From UTCHB3 sp964531325 (GTDB lineage: Bacteria; Bacteroidota; Ignavibacteria; Ignavibacteriales; Ignavibacteriaceae): DNA of 64,000 bases. The stretch spans positions 1-64,000 of the forward strand of contig CAZHCW010000008.1 in NCBI GenBank assembly GCA_964531325.1, written 5' to 3'. Numbering within the stretch: the stretch's first letter is position 1; the number at the start of each line of letters is the position of its first letter. The position numbers and the translations under genes are program-made. Below the pieces are notes generated by a model, which ran no database searches, was not told the DNA's origin, and saw only the letters and a list, made by a program, of their open reading frames with translations. Shown piece by piece: positions 44,477 through 53,886 of the stretch.

Positions 44477-44508
44477 AAAACAATCAACAACAACTATAAG
44501 AAAGACTT

Positions 44509-46002
44509 TTAGTTTTTAGAAAGTAATTTTACTTCCACTCTTCTGTTCATTGCTCTGCCTTCAACAGTATCGTTTGAAGCGATTGGACTGTCTTTGCCAT
44601 AACCAACTATTTTCAGACCTGAAGCGTTTACACCTTTGTTTACAAGATAAGTAACAACTGATTGTGCTCTTTGTCTTGAAAGTTCTTTGTTAAAGCTTGC
44701 TGATCCGATGCCATCTGTATGTCCGGCAACTTCCCATTTGTAGTTAGGGTTTGCTATCATTGTAGTGGCAAGTGCGTTAAGGTCTGAATAAGCTGATGGT
44801 AAAAGATTTGCTTTGCCAAATTCGAAATTTGCATCTCCACTTAACACAACAGTTTTTACTTCCTGCTCAATTACAATTACTTCAACTTCTTTTTCAATAG
44901 GGCAACCTGCTGCATCAACTTCAACTTTAGCCGGAGTATTCGGGCATTTGTCGAGGTAATCAGCTACGCCGTCACCATCGGAATCCATCGGACATCCGTT
45001 AGCATCAACTTTTGCACCTTTAGGGGTACTTGTACATTTGTCAAGATAATCGGGAACTCCGTCGCCATCAGTATCAAGCGGGCAACCGTTAGCGTCAACT
45101 TTTGCTGCACTTGGTGTGTTTTGACATTTGTCAAGATAATCGGGAACAAGATCACCATCGGAATCGAGCGGGCAACCGTTTTTGTCAACTTTTGCTTCTT
45201 TTGGTGTGTTTGCACATTTGTCGAGATAATCGGGAACGCCATCTTTATCTGCATCCAACGGGCATCCAAATTCGTCAACTTTTACACCGGCCTGGGTACC
45301 GGGGCAAGCATCGTCAGCATTGGAAACGCCATCGCCATCAGTATCAGTCTCTCTTCCAAAATAGTATGAAAGACCTGCATTGGCTGTAATAAAGAGATCA
45401 TTTCCTGATCCACCATTTATATCATCCATCCAATCTGCTGTTCCGATAACAATTCCGCCCATAAGGTTAAAGCTTATGGCTTTTGAGACGAAGATTTTTA
45501 CACCAGCATCACCGTTATAAGCGAGCATCGATTTTGTATATTTTCCTGCAACCCCATTTGGTAATACCACTGAATTAATATCCTGTGGTGAAAACCATAC
45601 ATTTGAAGCACCAACACTCACCCATGGATAAACCGCATCACCAATAGACAGGGTGTAAATTAAACCACCTCCAAGAATATCAAAATCAGTGGAGAATTCA
45701 TTTGTAAGATTGCCGGAGCTACTGGGAGCGTCTTTACCGGTTATTTTACCTTTTTGACCAAAAACTCTTACACCAAGATTCCCTTGCCCTGTTGAAGGGA
45801 AGTAATACTCGAATGAAAGCTTTCCGTCGTAATTCATTGTATTGGTTTTGTAATCTGTAAGGCCCAGTGTAACGCCACCTTCAACGGTGATGCCAAAAAT
45901 ACCGGACATTGCGTTGTTGTTTGTCGGCTGCACTTTGTTCTGCGCCGTGGCTAATTGGGATAAAAGGATTACCATCATCCCAAAAAAAGTAAATAGTTTC
46001 AT
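44509..46002 (-). CDS. OmpA-family protein with thrombospondin type 3 repeats
   Basis: 497 residues: signal peptide, N-terminal eight-stranded beta-barrel (about 30-215), five calcium-binding TSP3 repeats (DTDGDGVSNADDACPG, DADKDGVPDYLDKC and three more, about 220-365), and an OmpA C-terminal peptidoglycan-binding domain (about 385-495: FEFGKANLLPSAYSDL, GHTDGIGSASFNKELSRQRA, GYGKDSP, NRRVEV). It links outer membrane and peptidoglycan. The near-identical repeats make the DNA of this region internally repetitive. A palindromic stem follows the stop. Confidence 0.95.
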   Translation of the reverse strand: MKLFTFFGMMVILLSQLATAQNKVQPTNNNAMSGIFGITVEGGVTLGLTDYKTNTMNYDGKLSFEYYFPSTGQGNLGVRVFGQKGKITGKDAPSSSGNLTNEFSTDFDILGGGLIYTLSIGDAVYPWVSVGASNVWFSPQDINSVVLPNGVAGKYTKSMLAYNGDAGVKIFVSKAISFNLMGGIVIGTADWMDDINGGSGNDLFITANAGLSYYFGRETDTDGDGVSNADDACPGTQAGVKVDEFGCPLDADKDGVPDYLDKCANTPKEAKVDKNGCPLDSDGDLVPDYLDKCQNTPSAAKVDANGCPLDTDGDGVPDYLDKCTSTPKGAKVDANGCPMDSDGDGVADYLDKCPNTPAKVEVDAAGCPIEKEVEVIVIEQEVKTVVLSGDANFEFGKANLLPSAYSDLNALATTMIANPNYKWEVAGHTDGIGSASFNKELSRQRAQSVVTYLVNKGVNASGLKIVGYGKDSPIASNDTVEGRAMNRRVEVKLLSKN

Positions 46003-46041
46003 TTAAAACTCCAAGTTTGATAAAAAAAATTGGTCTTCTTC

Positions 46042-46542
46042 CTAATTAAAGAAGAACCTTGCGCCAATACCCGCATCGATACCAAATCCGGTACTCGGGG
46101 TAATTTGAAATACGGGTACTACTTCTACAAAGACATCAATAGGTGTATTCGCAGGTAACCACGCGATGCCGAGTACACCTCTGACACCAACAGAACCATC
46201 ATAACCGCCGCCGCTGTTGTATCTGCCGCCGATTCCATAATATAGAGGGAACCTTTGTGTTGAGCTGATTGCGGTGAATGAATGCCATAAATAATCCATA
46301 TGGAAATGGAGTCTGCCTTTGCCATCATATATGTAGTCGTTTTTAGAGATTCGATCACCACCGACCGAAAATCCAAGACCAAAATCGAAAGCGTTGGTTT
46401 TGGAAGTCCACAATTTTGCACTTAACCCGGTAGGCTCTCCGAGTATAAACCCGAGACCAAACCCGTGATCCTGTGCTGAGGCAGGCCTGGCAAGCAGAAC
46501 AAACAGCCCCAATGCCAATACAGCAAGTAATTTATTTTTCAT
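46042..46542 (-). CDS. Outer-membrane beta-barrel protein
   Basis: 166 residues. Signal peptide to about PASAQ, then alternating barrel strands (GFGLGFILGEPTGLSAKLW, NAFDFGLGFSVGG, YGIGGRYN, GVRGVLGIAWLP) ending FGIDAGIGARFFFN with a terminal aromatic/asparagine. It resembles small porin-like barrels found in Bacteroidota, and no specific family is clear. It lies 40 bases before the OmpA/TSP3 gene on the same strand. Regulatory motif copy 2 (46656-46675) sits 113 bases upstream. Confidence 0.8.
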   Translation of the reverse strand: MKNKLLAVLALGLFVLLARPASAQDHGFGLGFILGEPTGLSAKLWTSKTNAFDFGLGFSVGGDRISKNDYIYDGKGRLHFHMDYLWHSFTAISSTQRFPLYYGIGGRYNSGGGYDGSVGVRGVLGIAWLPANTPIDVFVEVVPVFQITPSTGFGIDAGIGARFFFN

Positions 46543-46655
46543 GTTACAACTCCTTTTAGATAATTGTTTACATTCATGTTGATAAAAATTCAGTAAATAA
46601 AATTCCCCTTATACTATCCAATTTAGCCCTTGAAATCGGGGGATACAATCGCACA

Positions 46656-46675
46656 AAGGATTGAAAACCGGATTA
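46656..46675 (-). promoter_or_regulatory. Shared regulatory motif, copy 2
   Basis: aaggattgaaaaccggatta, preceded by acaatcgcac. It is 113 bases before the beta-barrel gene at 46542 and in the gap after the DUF4382-type lipoprotein. This copy has the one-base longer form (GGATTG) also seen in copy 5. Confidence 0.7.
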
Positions 46676-46699
46676 GTCCATTTATACAAAAAGTATTAC

Positions 46700-47383
46700 T
46701 TAATCGGCGATCCCGTCTCTGTTGTTATCCTTAAATGCTTTCTTAAATGAATCTTTAATGTTGTTATCAATATCATTAAAATTATCAGCAATATTTGGAT
46801 TCAGAACAATATCACCCTTAAAGAACCAACTGTTAACATCTACTGAGAGAGTTACATTGGATCTGAAATCCACTGAAAGGTCAACGAGTTTTTTGAAATC
46901 GACTTCCTGATGCGCAGATTTGGTTGATTTATAAATGAAAGCTACACCGTTGTATCTTCCCTTTACAACTACTGAATATCTTAAAGTCTGTGCATAACCT
47001 TCGAGGAATTCAGGATCGGGGGGCACTTCACCGTCTTCAAGTTTATGTATTCTGAATTTGATTTTGGAATAGTTTCCTGCCGGAATGATCCCAGCAGCAA
47101 ATTCTGTGGGTGTTCCGTCAAGATTCAGTTTGATAACCATTGGACCAACTTTGATATTTGCAGAGTCACTTACGCTCTTCGAGAATTTGATGTCTCTTAA
47201 TAATATCTTAACTGTATCCAGTATGATAACATCCACTGCGTTTTTGTTTAGCCCTTTGTCGGCTGCCATTGAAACCGATATATTTTCACCCGGAACCACT
47301 CCGGTTGAGCTGTCTTTACATCCGGCAAACAGACCAACAGCTATAAAAAACAGGATGAATAATCTAATGCGCGTTGAAACCAT
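46700..47383 (-). CDS. DUF4382-like lipoprotein
   Basis: 227 residues from the ATG at 47383, which has AGGAAGG 7-13 bases upstream; the frame extends to 47437 but without a site. A lipobox VGLFAGC directs it to the outer membrane or periplasmic face. The body reads as a beta-sandwich of the DUF4382 type: VSMAADKGLNKNAVDVIILD, VKILLRDIKF, IPAGNYSKIKFRIHK. Such domains occur in surface lipoproteins. The C terminus ends in DNNRDGIAD, a calcium-loop-like motif. Function unknown. Confidence 0.78.
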   Translation of the reverse strand: MVSTRIRLFILFFIAVGLFAGCKDSSTGVVPGENISVSMAADKGLNKNAVDVIILDTVKILLRDIKFSKSVSDSANIKVGPMVIKLNLDGTPTEFAAGIIPAGNYSKIKFRIHKLEDGEVPPDPEFLEGYAQTLRYSVVVKGRYNGVAFIYKSTKSAHQEVDFKKLVDLSVDFRSNVTLSVDVNSWFFKGDIVLNPNIADNFNDIDNNIKDSFKKAFKDNNRDGIAD

Positions 47384-47443
47384 CTTGGCTTCCTTCCTAA
47401 ATGTTCTACCTTTTTTCAGGTAAATTGTTTTCTTCAAAATAGA

Positions 47444-47470
47444 GCCCCTGCAATTTTAAGTTGCAGGGAC
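47444..47470 (-). terminator. Probable terminator after the 47497 OmpA gene
   Basis: ccctgcaa (47446-47453) and ttgcaggg (47461-47468) form an 8-bp stem with a 7-base loop. On the minus strand it is followed by the run ctctatttt, a weak U-tract. It sits between the 47497 gene stop and the lipoprotein start, as a terminator would. Confidence 0.55.
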
Positions 47471-47496
47471 GATCAAAAAATAATTACGAAGGGTAA

Positions 47497-48609
47497 TTAT
47501 TTGTAAATTCTGAAGACGATTCTTCTATTGAGTGCTCTGCCTTCGTCGGTTGTATTATCTGCAATGGGATTTCCCTTACCGAAACCAACAACGCTAAGCC
47601 TGTTAGCGGCAATACCTTTAAGAATGAGGTATTCTCTAACTGTTTCAGCTCTTCTGACAGAAAGCTCCTGGTTGTATTCATCAGTTCCTGTATAATCGGT
47701 ATAACCTTGAATTTCAACTTTTACATCAGGTCTGCTGTTTAAGAGTTTTACTCCTCTATCAAGAACCGGGTATGATTCTGCAAGAAGGTCTGATTTATCA
47801 AATGCAAAATTGACTCCGACGAGAACAAGTTTATCTTCTGCTGCTGTGATGATATATTTGTCGATATAAACTTCTTTAACTACTTCTTTTACAATTTCAA
47901 CAGGTATATGTTTTTTGATCATGTCCTCAATTTTATTGTAATCGACCGGTTCACTACTTAAACCCTCACATGGATTGCATTCTTCACATTGTTCTGAAGG
48001 CTCACCTTTAGTGAATAAGTAGTTGAATCCGAGGCTTAATGCCATGTATGAATCATGTCCGTTAATCTCGATTGGTACAATTGTTCCTTCAAGTTCTGAA
48101 TTGTTGGTTACATGATAACCGAACTCTGCTACTACTGCCCAGTTTGGACTGAACTTAAATTCGGCTCCAAGACCAACATTCAACTGTGATCCAAATTTGT
48201 TATCATCGGGGTAAGCTGTTTGCGGGTTGCTTGTGCTTTTATAGTTTCCGCCCACTCCTGCAAAGAGGTATGGTGAAACGGGGGCACAAGGCACTACAAA
48301 GAATACAAGGTCAAGATCAGCGGTGATGAGGTCGGTAGTCGATTTTACTTTTGTACCTACTGCATCTGCCCACTCACCATTCAAATTTGCATAACCACCC
48401 TTTAATCTTAAACCAACATGCTCTGAGAAGTTTCTTTGCAATGAAAGATAAGCTCCCCAGTTGGTGTTAAGGGTTGTTATGTTTGCCGAATACAATCTGG
48501 GGTAGGTTAAACCAAAACCCAGGGCCCAACTGTTTACGGCTGTCTGTGCTTGTGAAACACCCATGCCAAAGATCAGCAAAAGTGTTAGCGTTTTTAGTAA
48601 ATTTTTCAT
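47497..48609 (-). CDS. OmpA-family protein without TSP3 repeats
   Basis: 370 residues. Signal peptide to SQAQ, beta-barrel (about 25-205), a short cysteine-rich linker (CEECNPCEG) and an OmpA domain (about 255-368: NFAFDKSDLLAESYPVLDRG, GYTDYTGTDEYNQELSVRRAE, GFGKGNPIAD, NRRIVF). It is a second outer-membrane-to-peptidoglycan anchor, alongside that at 44509. No upstream copy of the shared motif was found. A terminator-like stem follows it. Confidence 0.93.
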   Translation of the reverse strand: MKNLLKTLTLLLIFGMGVSQAQTAVNSWALGFGLTYPRLYSANITTLNTNWGAYLSLQRNFSEHVGLRLKGGYANLNGEWADAVGTKVKSTTDLITADLDLVFFVVPCAPVSPYLFAGVGGNYKSTSNPQTAYPDDNKFGSQLNVGLGAEFKFSPNWAVVAEFGYHVTNNSELEGTIVPIEINGHDSYMALSLGFNYLFTKGEPSEQCEECNPCEGLSSEPVDYNKIEDMIKKHIPVEIVKEVVKEVYIDKYIITAAEDKLVLVGVNFAFDKSDLLAESYPVLDRGVKLLNSRPDVKVEIQGYTDYTGTDEYNQELSVRRAETVREYLILKGIAANRLSVVGFGKGNPIADNTTDEGRALNRRIVFRIYK

Positions 48610-48752
48610 TTTATGTTACTTTCTGTTTTATTTCAATTACTATTCTGATACAACACATCTTAATTTAATCCTTCCATTCTCAAATCAATTTCCATTTTCA
48701 GGGGTTTGAAAATAACGGGCGGGGAGTTAAAAAGCTCCCCACCCGAATTAAA

Positions 48753-51700
48753 TTATCTTCTCCTCATTATCAATGGAGGTCTTACAATTATATTCTGATC
48801 GAGTGAAACCTGTCCTGCTGCTGCACCCTGAATGAGGGCTCTTCCATCAAGTCTCGCACCGGTAAGGAGTGAGATTGATGTGCTTGCAATTAAGGTTCCA
48901 AACATATGCGAATTGGTTCCAAGCGTTATTGCTGATCCGGCAGACCAGAAAATGTTTTTTGCTTGAGCTCCACCCGCCAGGATCACCTGACTTGTAGGAC
49001 CTGTAGTAATCGAAGTGGCACTACGAATAATGAAGACTGCGTTAACATCTCCACCTGCGTCAAGTGTTACACTTCCACCGGGGGAAATCTCGATCGACGA
49101 ACCTGACTGATAAAGTCCCGGAACAAGTGTCAAACCATTGATATTTCCAGAGAGTGGAATTGGTGTTCCACGAACTGCTGAAACTGCATCCAAATAAGCC
49201 GCTTCTGCATCCATTTTTGCTTGAGTAAGCATTACAGGAACCGGTACAGGATCATCAGCTGCATAGATTATTCCGATTACTTCGGGATTTGTTAATCCTG
49301 TTATCGCTGATCTTGTTCCCGGGCTGATGCCTACATCTCCGGTAATTGAAGAGGTTGGGATGTTGGTTATAGCAGAATTAGAGAGTATGGCAAACCTTGC
49401 GGCAGATCCGAGATTAACAGGGAGCTGTCCACCGGGGACTACACTCGCCGCAGTCGTGAATTTCCATATATAGTTGGCTGCCATCGGAACTCCGGAGATA
49501 TCCTTGGCACCTGTATTAATGGTTGCTGTGTATTCGGTATTAGGAAGCAGGTTTGAGGAAGGTGAGTATGTTGCCATAACACCTGAATAACTAACCGTAC
49601 CAGCCACAAATGAAGCCCCTTGCTTCAAGGTAAATGTTGCAGTGGTAATTGTAGCAGGGTCCATAACCCTGTTGAATGTAGCCGTAACCTTTTTATTCAA
49701 AGGTACATTTGTTGCAAGATTGGCTGGATCAGTGGTAATTACTTGAGGAGGCGTAACTGCTGCTCCGGAAGTAAATGTCCATACATAATCGGTTACAAGA
49801 GCGTTTCCTGTAAGGTCTTTTGCACCTGTTGTTATCGTTGCAGTGTACAATGTACCCGGCGAAAGATTGGCAGCGGGAGTAAAGGTGGCAACCACGCCAC
49901 TATAGGAGACTAACCCGGATATAGTAAGGAGACCAGCCTTAACAATAAAGGTTGCCGTACTAATCGTGGTAGGATCCATCGATTTGCTAAATGTGGCAGT
50001 GATCTTTTTATTCAAAGGAACATTGGTTGCCAGATTAAGAGGATCGGTGGCAACGACCGTAGGTGGTGTTATAACAACAAGTGCACCCGTGGTGAATGTC
50101 CATACATAGTCTGTAACCAGAGAGTTTCCTGTAAGGTCTTTTGCGCCGGTTGTGATAGTAGCCGTATAAACAGTACTTGCCGAAAGATTGGCTGCTGGGG
50201 TAAAGGTTGCAGTTAAGCCACTATAGGATACAAATCCCGAGATAGTGGTTAAGCCGGCCTTAACAATAAAGGTTGCAGTGCTTATAGTGACAGGATCCAT
50301 CGTTTTGCTGAAAGAAGCTGAAATCTTTTGGTTAACCGGCACTCCGGTAGCAAGATTTTGTGGTACTGTAGAAACAACTACAGGAGGAGTAACTATCGGT
50401 CCTGCACCTGTGGTAAAGCTCCAGACATAATCGTTCACAAGCGCATTACCGGTAAGGTCTTTAGCACCTTTGGTGATGGTTGCCGTGTAAACAGTACTTG
50501 GCAGAAGAACGGTGGAAGGTGAGAAGGTGGCGGTGGTTCCTGTGTAGGAGACAAAACCATCAACGACTACCGTACCGTGTTTCAATGTAAATGTTGCGGT
50601 GGTTAAAGTTGAAGCATCCATTACCTTACTAAAAGTAGCGGCGATTTTCTGATTCGATGGAACACCGGTTTCATTGTTCACCGGGTCTGTTGATATTACT
50701 GTTGGTGGAGTTATAACCGCACCTGTTCCGGTTGTGAAGGTCCAGGTATAGGCGGTTACAAGAGCATTTCCTGTAAGATCTTTTGCACCCGTTGTGATGG
50801 TAGCTGTATAGACAGTGTTCGCCGCAAGGTTACTTGCAGGTGCAAAGGTGGCTGTCATCCCAAAATAGGATACAAAACCTGAAACAGAAGTAGTTCCCTG
50901 GCGCAATGTAAATGTAGCTCCCGTAATTGTGGTAGCATCCATTGTCTTGCTAAAAGTAGCTGCAACTTTTTGGTTAAGAGCTACTCCTGTTGCGAGGTTA
51001 GCGGGCACTGTTGAAGTGACAGTTGGAGGAGTGACAACCGGAGCTGCACCCGTTGTAAATCTCCACACATAGTTGGTTACAAGTGAATTACCTGTAAGAT
51101 CTTTTGCACCTGTTGTGATAGTGGCGGTGTAGGTTGTTCCGGTAACCAGATTGGCAAAAGGAACAAATGTTGCCGTCATCCCGACATAACTTACAGTTCC
51201 GGCAACAAATGATGTTCCCTCAGAAAGGGTAAAAGTTGCGGTTGTAAGGGTTGCGGGGTCCATCGCTTTGCTGAAGGTGGCGGCGATCTTTGTGTTTAAT
51301 GCTACATTGGTTGCATTATTCATCGGATCGGTTGAAGTAACAGTTGGTGGTACAATAACTACCGCCAAACCTGTGGTGAAGCTCCAAACATAATCGTTTA
51401 CCAATGCATTACCTGAAAGATCTTTCGCTCCCGTGGTAATTGTTGCTGTGTAAGTTGTATTAGGCAGAAGATTTGTTGCCGGTCCAAATGTAGCGGTTGT
51501 TCCATAATAAGAAACAAATCCGGAAACAGCGGCTGAACCATGTTTCAGCGTGAATGTTGCACCGGTGATGGTGGAAGCATCCATTGTTTTGCTGAAGGTG
51601 GCAATTACTTTCTGATTAAGGGGCACACCGGTTTGTGCATTAAACGGGTCTGTTGCGCTCACTACAGGCGGTGTAACAATTACTCCGGCTCCTGTTGTGA

Positions 51701-52745
51701 AACTCCAGACATAGTTTTGCTCGAGTGCATTACCCGTTAAATCCTTGGCACCTGTTGTAATCGTTGCGGTGTAAACTTTGTTTGGCAACAGATTAAGTGT
51801 TGGTGAATAAACGGCTGTTCTGCCCACATAGGTTACGGTTCCGGCAATAAAGTCAGAGCCCTGGCTTAATGTAAATGTGGCAGTTGTAATTGTTGAAGCA
51901 TCCATTGTTTTGCTGAAAGTAGCAGCAATTTTCTGGTTGAAAGCAACTCCTGTTTCGCCATTTTGAGGATCAGTAAAAGTGACGGCAGGCGGGGTTATAA
52001 CGGCTGCAACACCGGTGGTGAATACCCAGACATAATTTTCGACGAGAGTGTTACCCGTAAGGTCTTTTGCTCCGGTGGTAATTGTAGCTGTATATGTGGT
52101 ATTCGCTTGAAGATTGCTCGTTGGAATGTAAGTGGCGGTTAAACCGACATAACTTACAGTACCGGAGACAAAATTGGTTCCTTGCATCAAAGTAAATGTT
52201 GCTGTGGTAATCGTACCGGCATCCATCGGTTTGCTGAAAGTAGCCGCAACTTTTTGATTCAACGGCACACCCGTCTCAGAATTTGCAGGGTCTGTAAATG
52301 TAACAATTGGTGGCGTCACGGTTGCTGTTGCTCCCGTTGTGAAACTCCATACATAATTGTTTTGAATCGCTACACTCTTTTTGTTTTTAGCACCGGTTGT
52401 AATGGTGGCGATGTAAGTAGTGTAGGGCATAAGGTTTTTCGAAGGCGTAAATGTTGCCGTCGTACCTGTGTAGGTAACTGTTCCTGATGTAAACGAATTA
52501 CCTTCCATCAGAGTGAACGATGCAGTTGTAATCGAAAGTGAATCCATCTCTTCACTAAAAATTGCAACTACTTTTTGATTCAACGCCACTCCCGTGTCAG
52601 CATTTGCCGGAACGGTTGAGCTTACGCTCGGAATGGTGTAAAGAGGTGGATTCACAATCCCGACTCTTTCGTCGCAGCCTGCTATTATAACCAGCACTGC
52701 GAGTGGGAAAAACCACTTCTTTAAAAAAATGTTTAATAGGTTCAT
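48753..52745 (-). CDS. Ten-domain Ig-like (Big_5) lipoprotein with a C-terminal DUF3494 domain
   Basis: 1330 residues. Lipobox IIAGC near residue 24. Ten tandem Big_5/SbsA-type Ig-like domains of about 107 residues each follow (starting near 'VSSTVPANADTGVALN' and ending near 1110), each with a conserved start (DPxNxATxVPLNxK) and end (ATITTGAKDLTGN, then YVWxFTTG). Residues about 1120-1325 are a DUF3494 beta-solenoid: GSAARFAILSNSAITN, GDVGISPG, GLYQSGSSIEI, FIIRSATSI, and NIFWSAGSAITLG. DUF3494 is the ice-binding protein fold, though many members are adhesins of unknown ligand. The codon-level near-repeats between 49430 and 52640 can cause misassembly. Motif copy 3 is 72 bases upstream. Confidence 0.92.
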   Translation of the reverse strand: MNLLNIFLKKWFFPLAVLVIIAGCDERVGIVNPPLYTIPSVSSTVPANADTGVALNQKVVAIFSEEMDSLSITTASFTLMEGNSFTSGTVTYTGTTATFTPSKNLMPYTTYIATITTGAKNKKSVAIQNNYVWSFTTGATATVTPPIVTFTDPANSETGVPLNQKVAATFSKPMDAGTITTATFTLMQGTNFVSGTVSYVGLTATYIPTSNLQANTTYTATITTGAKDLTGNTLVENYVWVFTTGVAAVITPPAVTFTDPQNGETGVAFNQKIAATFSKTMDASTITTATFTLSQGSDFIAGTVTYVGRTAVYSPTLNLLPNKVYTATITTGAKDLTGNALEQNYVWSFTTGAGVIVTPPVVSATDPFNAQTGVPLNQKVIATFSKTMDASTITGATFTLKHGSAAVSGFVSYYGTTATFGPATNLLPNTTYTATITTGAKDLSGNALVNDYVWSFTTGLAVVIVPPTVTSTDPMNNATNVALNTKIAATFSKAMDPATLTTATFTLSEGTSFVAGTVSYVGMTATFVPFANLVTGTTYTATITTGAKDLTGNSLVTNYVWRFTTGAAPVVTPPTVTSTVPANLATGVALNQKVAATFSKTMDATTITGATFTLRQGTTSVSGFVSYFGMTATFAPASNLAANTVYTATITTGAKDLTGNALVTAYTWTFTTGTGAVITPPTVISTDPVNNETGVPSNQKIAATFSKVMDASTLTTATFTLKHGTVVVDGFVSYTGTTATFSPSTVLLPSTVYTATITKGAKDLTGNALVNDYVWSFTTGAGPIVTPPVVVSTVPQNLATGVPVNQKISASFSKTMDPVTISTATFIVKAGLTTISGFVSYSGLTATFTPAANLSASTVYTATITTGAKDLTGNSLVTDYVWTFTTGALVVITPPTVVATDPLNLATNVPLNKKITATFSKSMDPTTISTATFIVKAGLLTISGLVSYSGVVATFTPAANLSPGTLYTATITTGAKDLTGNALVTDYVWTFTSGAAVTPPQVITTDPANLATNVPLNKKVTATFNRVMDPATITTATFTLKQGASFVAGTVSYSGVMATYSPSSNLLPNTEYTATINTGAKDISGVPMAANYIWKFTTAASVVPGGQLPVNLGSAARFAILSNSAITNIPTSSITGDVGISPGTRSAITGLTNPEVIGIIYAADDPVPVPVMLTQAKMDAEAAYLDAVSAVRGTPIPLSGNINGLTLVPGLYQSGSSIEISPGGSVTLDAGGDVNAVFIIRSATSITTGPTSQVILAGGAQAKNIFWSAGSAITLGTNSHMFGTLIASTSISLLTGARLDGRALIQGAAAGQVSLDQNIIVRPPLIMRRR

Positions 52746-52817
52746 TATGTTAACTCCTTGTTAATTTTTTGATCTGTGCAAAGTTATACATAATAAAAAC
52801 GAGGTAAAATCGCATAA

Positions 52818-52836
52818 AAGGATGAAAATTGGACTA
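52818..52836 (-). promoter_or_regulatory. Shared regulatory motif, copy 3
   Basis: aaggatgaaaattggacta, preceded by aatcgcata, 72 bases before the Ig-like/DUF3494 gene. The rest of the 52746-52945 gap shows only poor AT-rich sequence and the ribosome site AAGGAG 5-10 bases before the gene's ATG. Confidence 0.7.
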
Positions 52837-52945
52837 CATCAAGTGGGGGACTACAGGGTGAGTTTTCGGGATTAGAAGGGTTGGAAACTATTACAAAACA
52901 GTCTGTTACCGGATGATTTCTCGCAGGTTTAAGGGATTATAAGGA

Positions 52946-53860
52946 TTAGAACCCCCAGAGCAACCAACTGCTTTGTGCTTTTTCCAATAACATTTTTAAG
53001 TTAAATGTTCCATCTTTTAAGTTCACCATAACAGAATCGATATTTTTACCCAGGTTCCTGTTTACATTCAGAGACAATTCCTTCAGGCCAACTGAGCCAT
53101 CTTTAAGATTGGTCATTACTGAATCCAGGTTCTGGGCGAGTGAAGGGTCCATCAGCAGTCTTCCAACACTTCCGTTTCCATCTTTTACATTTTTAACTAT
53201 TGTCATTAAATCGGCAGTCATGTTCTCTGTATTGTTTAGAGTTGACTTAATCAGAGTATTGAAACCTGATGAGCCGGATTTCAGCAATGCAATTGCCGAG
53301 TCAAAATTTTGAGACAAATCATCATCCATCAATAATCTTCCAACAATTCCTTTTCCGTCCTTTATATATGTTGTAATTTTGGCGAGATCCGCTGTGATCT
53401 CGGATGTATTATCAATTGTCCCTTTCAACGAGGCGAAGATTTCATCAAGGTTTATCGGAGGAGCTGTATGAATCTGATCTCTGTCTTCAATCGTTACAGC
53501 TTTACCTTTACCCGGCGAAATAAAAAGTATTTTGTTCCCCATTAATCCTTCTGTACCGATATTGGCAACAGCATTTTTGTTGATGAACTTGCGAACACTC
53601 TCGTCAATTATCATTTCAACCTGTACCGATGTATCGGTTATAATTGAGATACTTTGCACCACACCAACATTGATCCCTGCGAAGCGTACATTTCCACCAA
53701 CCTGTAGCCCGCCAACATCTTTAAAAACACCTGAGATGTTAAAAGTGCTGCGGAACAATTGTTGTTTTTCACCAATAAAATAGATCGCCAGTATAAATAC
53801 CACGATTCCGATGGTGATAAAGATACCCAGTCTGACTTTGTTTTTTGAATCATTTTTCAT
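52946..53860 (-). CDS. mlaD: MlaD-family (MCE-domain) lipid-transport protein
   Basis: 304 residues. One N-terminal membrane helix (about 10-28: LGIFITIGIVVFILAIYF), then the MCE domain (about 35-115: GVFKDVGGLQVGGNVRFAGI, GTEGLMGNKILFISPG). The C-terminal half has repeated helical segments with the pattern GxxGRLLMD (GIVGRLLMDDDL, GSVGRLLMDPSL) and NLDSVMTNLKDG, forming a periplasmic tunnel. It works with MlaE and MlaF to move phospholipids between inner and outer membrane. The gene is third in the order mlaE, mlaF, mlaD. Confidence 0.92.
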   Translation of the reverse strand: MKNDSKNKVRLGIFITIGIVVFILAIYFIGEKQQLFRSTFNISGVFKDVGGLQVGGNVRFAGINVGVVQSISIITDTSVQVEMIIDESVRKFINKNAVANIGTEGLMGNKILFISPGKGKAVTIEDRDQIHTAPPINLDEIFASLKGTIDNTSEITADLAKITTYIKDGKGIVGRLLMDDDLSQNFDSAIALLKSGSSGFNTLIKSTLNNTENMTADLMTIVKNVKDGNGSVGRLLMDPSLAQNLDSVMTNLKDGSVGLKELSLNVNRNLGKNIDSVMVNLKDGTFNLKMLLEKAQSSWLLWGF

Positions 53861-53886
53861 TTTATAATCTCACTTTAATCCATTGG

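Noticed and set aside
44404..44493. N-terminal extension of the LysE exporter.
   Set aside because: It is translated through the 29-base palindrome and lacks a ribosome site; the family starts at the ATG at 44403.
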